Positions 4,760-6,389 of a stretch of 6,389 nucleotides of DNA are shown here, piece by piece. Each line of letters starts with the position of its first letter. Position 1 is the first letter of the stretch. Origin of the DNA: Clostridia bacterium. Lineage in GTDB: Bacteria > Bacillota > Clostridia > RGIG8785. A program made the position numbers and the translations under genes. The notes beneath the pieces were generated by a model that had not been told where the DNA came from, ran no database searches, and was given only the letters and a program-made list of their open reading frames with translations. The DNA is taken from NCBI GenBank assembly GCA_017620795.1, contig JAGAUM010000142.1, positions 1-6,389 of the forward strand. Reading direction: 5' to 3'.

Positions 4760-6389
4760 ATGTCCAAATCGGCTATTTTTACCAAAGCACGGTTGTCCGA
4801 AGGGGTGCGTCAAAGCGTGGTGCTTGCCCTTTGTTGTTTTGCTCTGTCCAAAATCACCCCTTTAGGGGATATCCGTCCTTTTGGAATTGCTTTGTTTGCA
4901 GTGCGTTTTGTGACCCCCAAGGGGATGCTGTTGCCTGCCCTTGGTGTCTTTTTGGGAAGTTTTGGAGTCCTCCAAGACCTGCTTGGCACAGGAATTGCCG
5001 TCTGTGTCCTGTACTTATGCGGACTTTGGGGTGGGGAGCGGTTTCGCCGTGTAGAGGTACGGATGGCTTGCCTTGTCATAGCCGTCTTTTTAGGGGGATT
5101 TATCCCTTGGGCAACAGGCGGATTTGTGCTTTATGATTTAGTAGTGTTGCTCTTTTCTGCCTTATCCGCAGGGTTCAGCGCACTGGCATTTTCCAAGATT
5201 CATTTTAAGGGGAAGGGGGATTTCCTTTCCCGACTGATGGTCTGTGTCCTGTTTTTAATGGCGGTGTCAGGGCTGATGGGTGCCGACTTTTCGGGGGTGT
5301 TGGCGTGTCTTTTGACTCTGGTTTTTGGCGCTTATACCGACCCTGAACGGGCAGTGCTGTCCGCCCTTGCCTTTGGGGTCTGCTTGGGCTTTGCGTCAGG
5401 CGCAATGGCAGATGCCATCAGCGTCCTTGCCGTTTCGGTACTGGTCTTTTGCCTACTGATTCCACGGGGACGGGTGCTGGGTGCACTGGGCTTTTTGCTC
5501 TCCGTTTCGGTTTTTGGTTTGGGGGTGTTGGGAAGCCCCTTCAAGACCCCAGGGGTCTTGCACGCTCTGCCCGCTTGCGGGCTTTTTTGTCTCTTTCCCA
5601 AGCCGTTGGACTTACGGCTTCGCCTTTTGTTTTCCGAGACGGAAACAGGGGAAAGCCAAAAACTCCACCGCTTTTTGACCCATCGGGTGTCCGAGACGGG
5701 AGACGCCTTTTTGCGCTTGGCGGAAGTTTATCGGAGCATTGTGCGTACCAGTACTCCCAAAGAGAATCTGGCAATCTTTGATCGGGTTCGCGGAAGTGTC
5801 TGTAACGGTTGCACTTTAAGTGATGTCTGCTGGAATCGGGATGTACTGCGCACCCAACAACAGGCGTACGCCCTTCTTGCCAAGCTGGACGAAACGGGGG
5901 GCGTGGAAAAAGCCGACCTGACCGACCGTCTCCGCCGCCGTTGTCCCCACGCGGAGGAGTTTATCACCGCTCTCAACCATGCCTATGATTTAGAAGCACA
6001 GGTCAACCGCCACCGCCGCCAGAACGCAGGAACCTGCGCGCAGGTGGCAGGTCAGTTCCAGACTGTATCACGGATTTTAACCGACCTGTCCGAGGAGCTG
6101 GATTCCGAGTTCGTCCGTTACCCCTCGTTAGAGCATCAGCTTTATGAACAGCTCCATAAAAAAGGACGGCGGATTTTAGGCATCACCGTGCTGAAAAACC
6201 GCTATGACCGCTATGAGCTGACCATCCGTCGCGCCCCTTGCGGTGGCGGAGGAGACTGCGCCACCATCACCCGTATCGCATCACGGCTTTTGGGGGTTCC
6301 GTTGCAAAAAGACCCTGTTTCCTGTGGCAAAAAGGAATGTGTGTTGCACCTGTGTGAGCAGGAACAATTTTCGGTTTTGGTGGGCAGTG
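4760..6389 (+). CDS. spoIIE: Stage II sporulation protein E (SpoIIE), N-terminal part, cut by window end
   Basis: SpoIIE is a membrane-bound PP2C-type serine phosphatase. It dephosphorylates SpoIIAA to activate sigma-F in the forespore and acts with FtsZ at the polar septum. The frame stays open from 4760 to the edge (543 codons of an expected 780-830). Residues 17-280 are a polytopic membrane region of about ten hydrophobic segments, opening with the family-typical TPLGDIRPFGIALFA (33-47). Residues 285-530 match the central regulatory region: a Cys cluster CNGC-x5-CW (348-358), C395, then PCGGGGDC (493-500) and C522, C527, C532. The final FSVLVGS (537-543) appears to be the first strand of the phosphatase domain; its catalytic Asp residues lie outside the window. 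The start is the second ATG (4760-4762), 7 nt after AGGAG (4748-4752). The ATG at 4754 is only 1 nt from that site. No frameshift is seen. It is driven by a Spo0A-type promoter and is divergent from the EamA gene. Confidence 0.93.
   Translation, partial: MSKSAIFTKARLSEGVRQSVVLALCCFALSKITPLGDIRPFGIALFAVRFVTPKGMLLPALGVFLGSFGVLQDLLGTGIAVCVLYLCGLWGGERFRRVEVRMACLVIAVFLGGFIPWATGGFVLYDLVVLLFSALSAGFSALAFSKIHFKGKGDFLSRLMVCVLFLMAVSGLMGADFSGVLACLLTLVFGAYTDPERAVLSALAFGVCLGFASGAMADAISVLAVSVLVFCLLIPRGRVLGALGFLLSVSVFGLGVLGSPFKTPGVLHALPACGLFCLFPKPLDLRLRLLFSETETGESQKLHRFLTHRVSETGDAFLRLAEVYRSIVRTSTPKENLAIFDRVRGSVCNGCTLSDVCWNRDVLRTQQQAYALLAKLDETGGVEKADLTDRLRRRCPHAEEFITALNHAYDLEAQVNRHRRQNAGTCAQVAGQFQTVSRILTDLSEELDSEFVRYPSLEHQLYEQLHKKGRRILGITVLKNRYDRYELTIRRAPCGGGGDCATITRIASRLLGVPLQKDPVSCGKKECVLHLCEQEQFSVLVGS

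Noticed and set aside
4741..4774. Inverted repeat AGCCGA / TCGGCT around the spoIIE ribosome site and start codon, followed by a T-rich stretch
   Set aside because: The predicted transcription start (about 4744) falls inside the left arm, so the RNA would lack most of it. The loop is 22 nt and the stem only 6 bp. Probably chance.
5449..5781. 110-codon plus-strand frame, and several minus-strand frames between 4810 and 5976
   Set aside because: All lie inside spoIIE in other frames, while the SpoIIE frame is continuous and matches the family along its length.

Overview
The window comes from a spore-forming member of the Firmicutes, most likely a Clostridia lineage of about 50-55 % GC. The main evidence is a gene for stage II sporulation protein E (SpoIIE) that runs off the right edge. 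In front of it is a promoter with the layout of Spo0A-activated sigma-A promoters: a perfect TTGACA and a perfect TATAAT 22 bp apart, with Spo0A-box-like heptamers upstream. All genes have purine-rich Shine-Dalgarno sites, and several intergenic gaps hold Firmicutes-style hairpin/T-tract terminators. I cannot name the genus from sequence alone.

Layout, left to right. Positions 1-125 hold two terminator-like hairpins and no gene. Four genes lie on the minus strand, so they are transcribed right to left: a MATE-family multidrug/cation antiporter (126-1472), a 264-residue protein of unknown function with a TIM-barrel-like look (1581-2375), a phospholipase-D-type cardiolipin synthase (2444-3868), and a small single-domain EamA/DMT transporter (4051-4464). 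A promoter region of about 290 bp then separates these from spoIIE (4760 to the end), which is on the plus strand.

The minus-strand genes look like separate transcription units more than one tight operon. The unknown gene has a near-consensus promoter just upstream and a perfect hairpin terminator just downstream. The MATE gene has its own -10 element. The EamA gene has a good extended -10 promoter 75 bp upstream. Read-through from cls into the unknown gene is possible, because I see no terminator between them. The products share a membrane theme (drug export, phospholipid synthesis, metabolite transport, a membrane-anchored sporulation phosphatase), but nothing shows that they form one pathway.

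The stretch from about 3880 to 4740, containing the EamA gene, is much richer in AT (about 20-45 % GC in the lines I counted by hand) than the rest (about 52-58 %). Two copies of a palindromic element with the core ACAAAT-N4-ATTTGT-(T/C)GAACT bracket the EamA gene. This is the least explained structure in the window. No rRNA, tRNA, CRISPR array, transposase or phage gene is visible, and I found no clear new multi-gene system. The best candidates for new biology are the unknown TIM-barrel-like protein and the paired palindromes.
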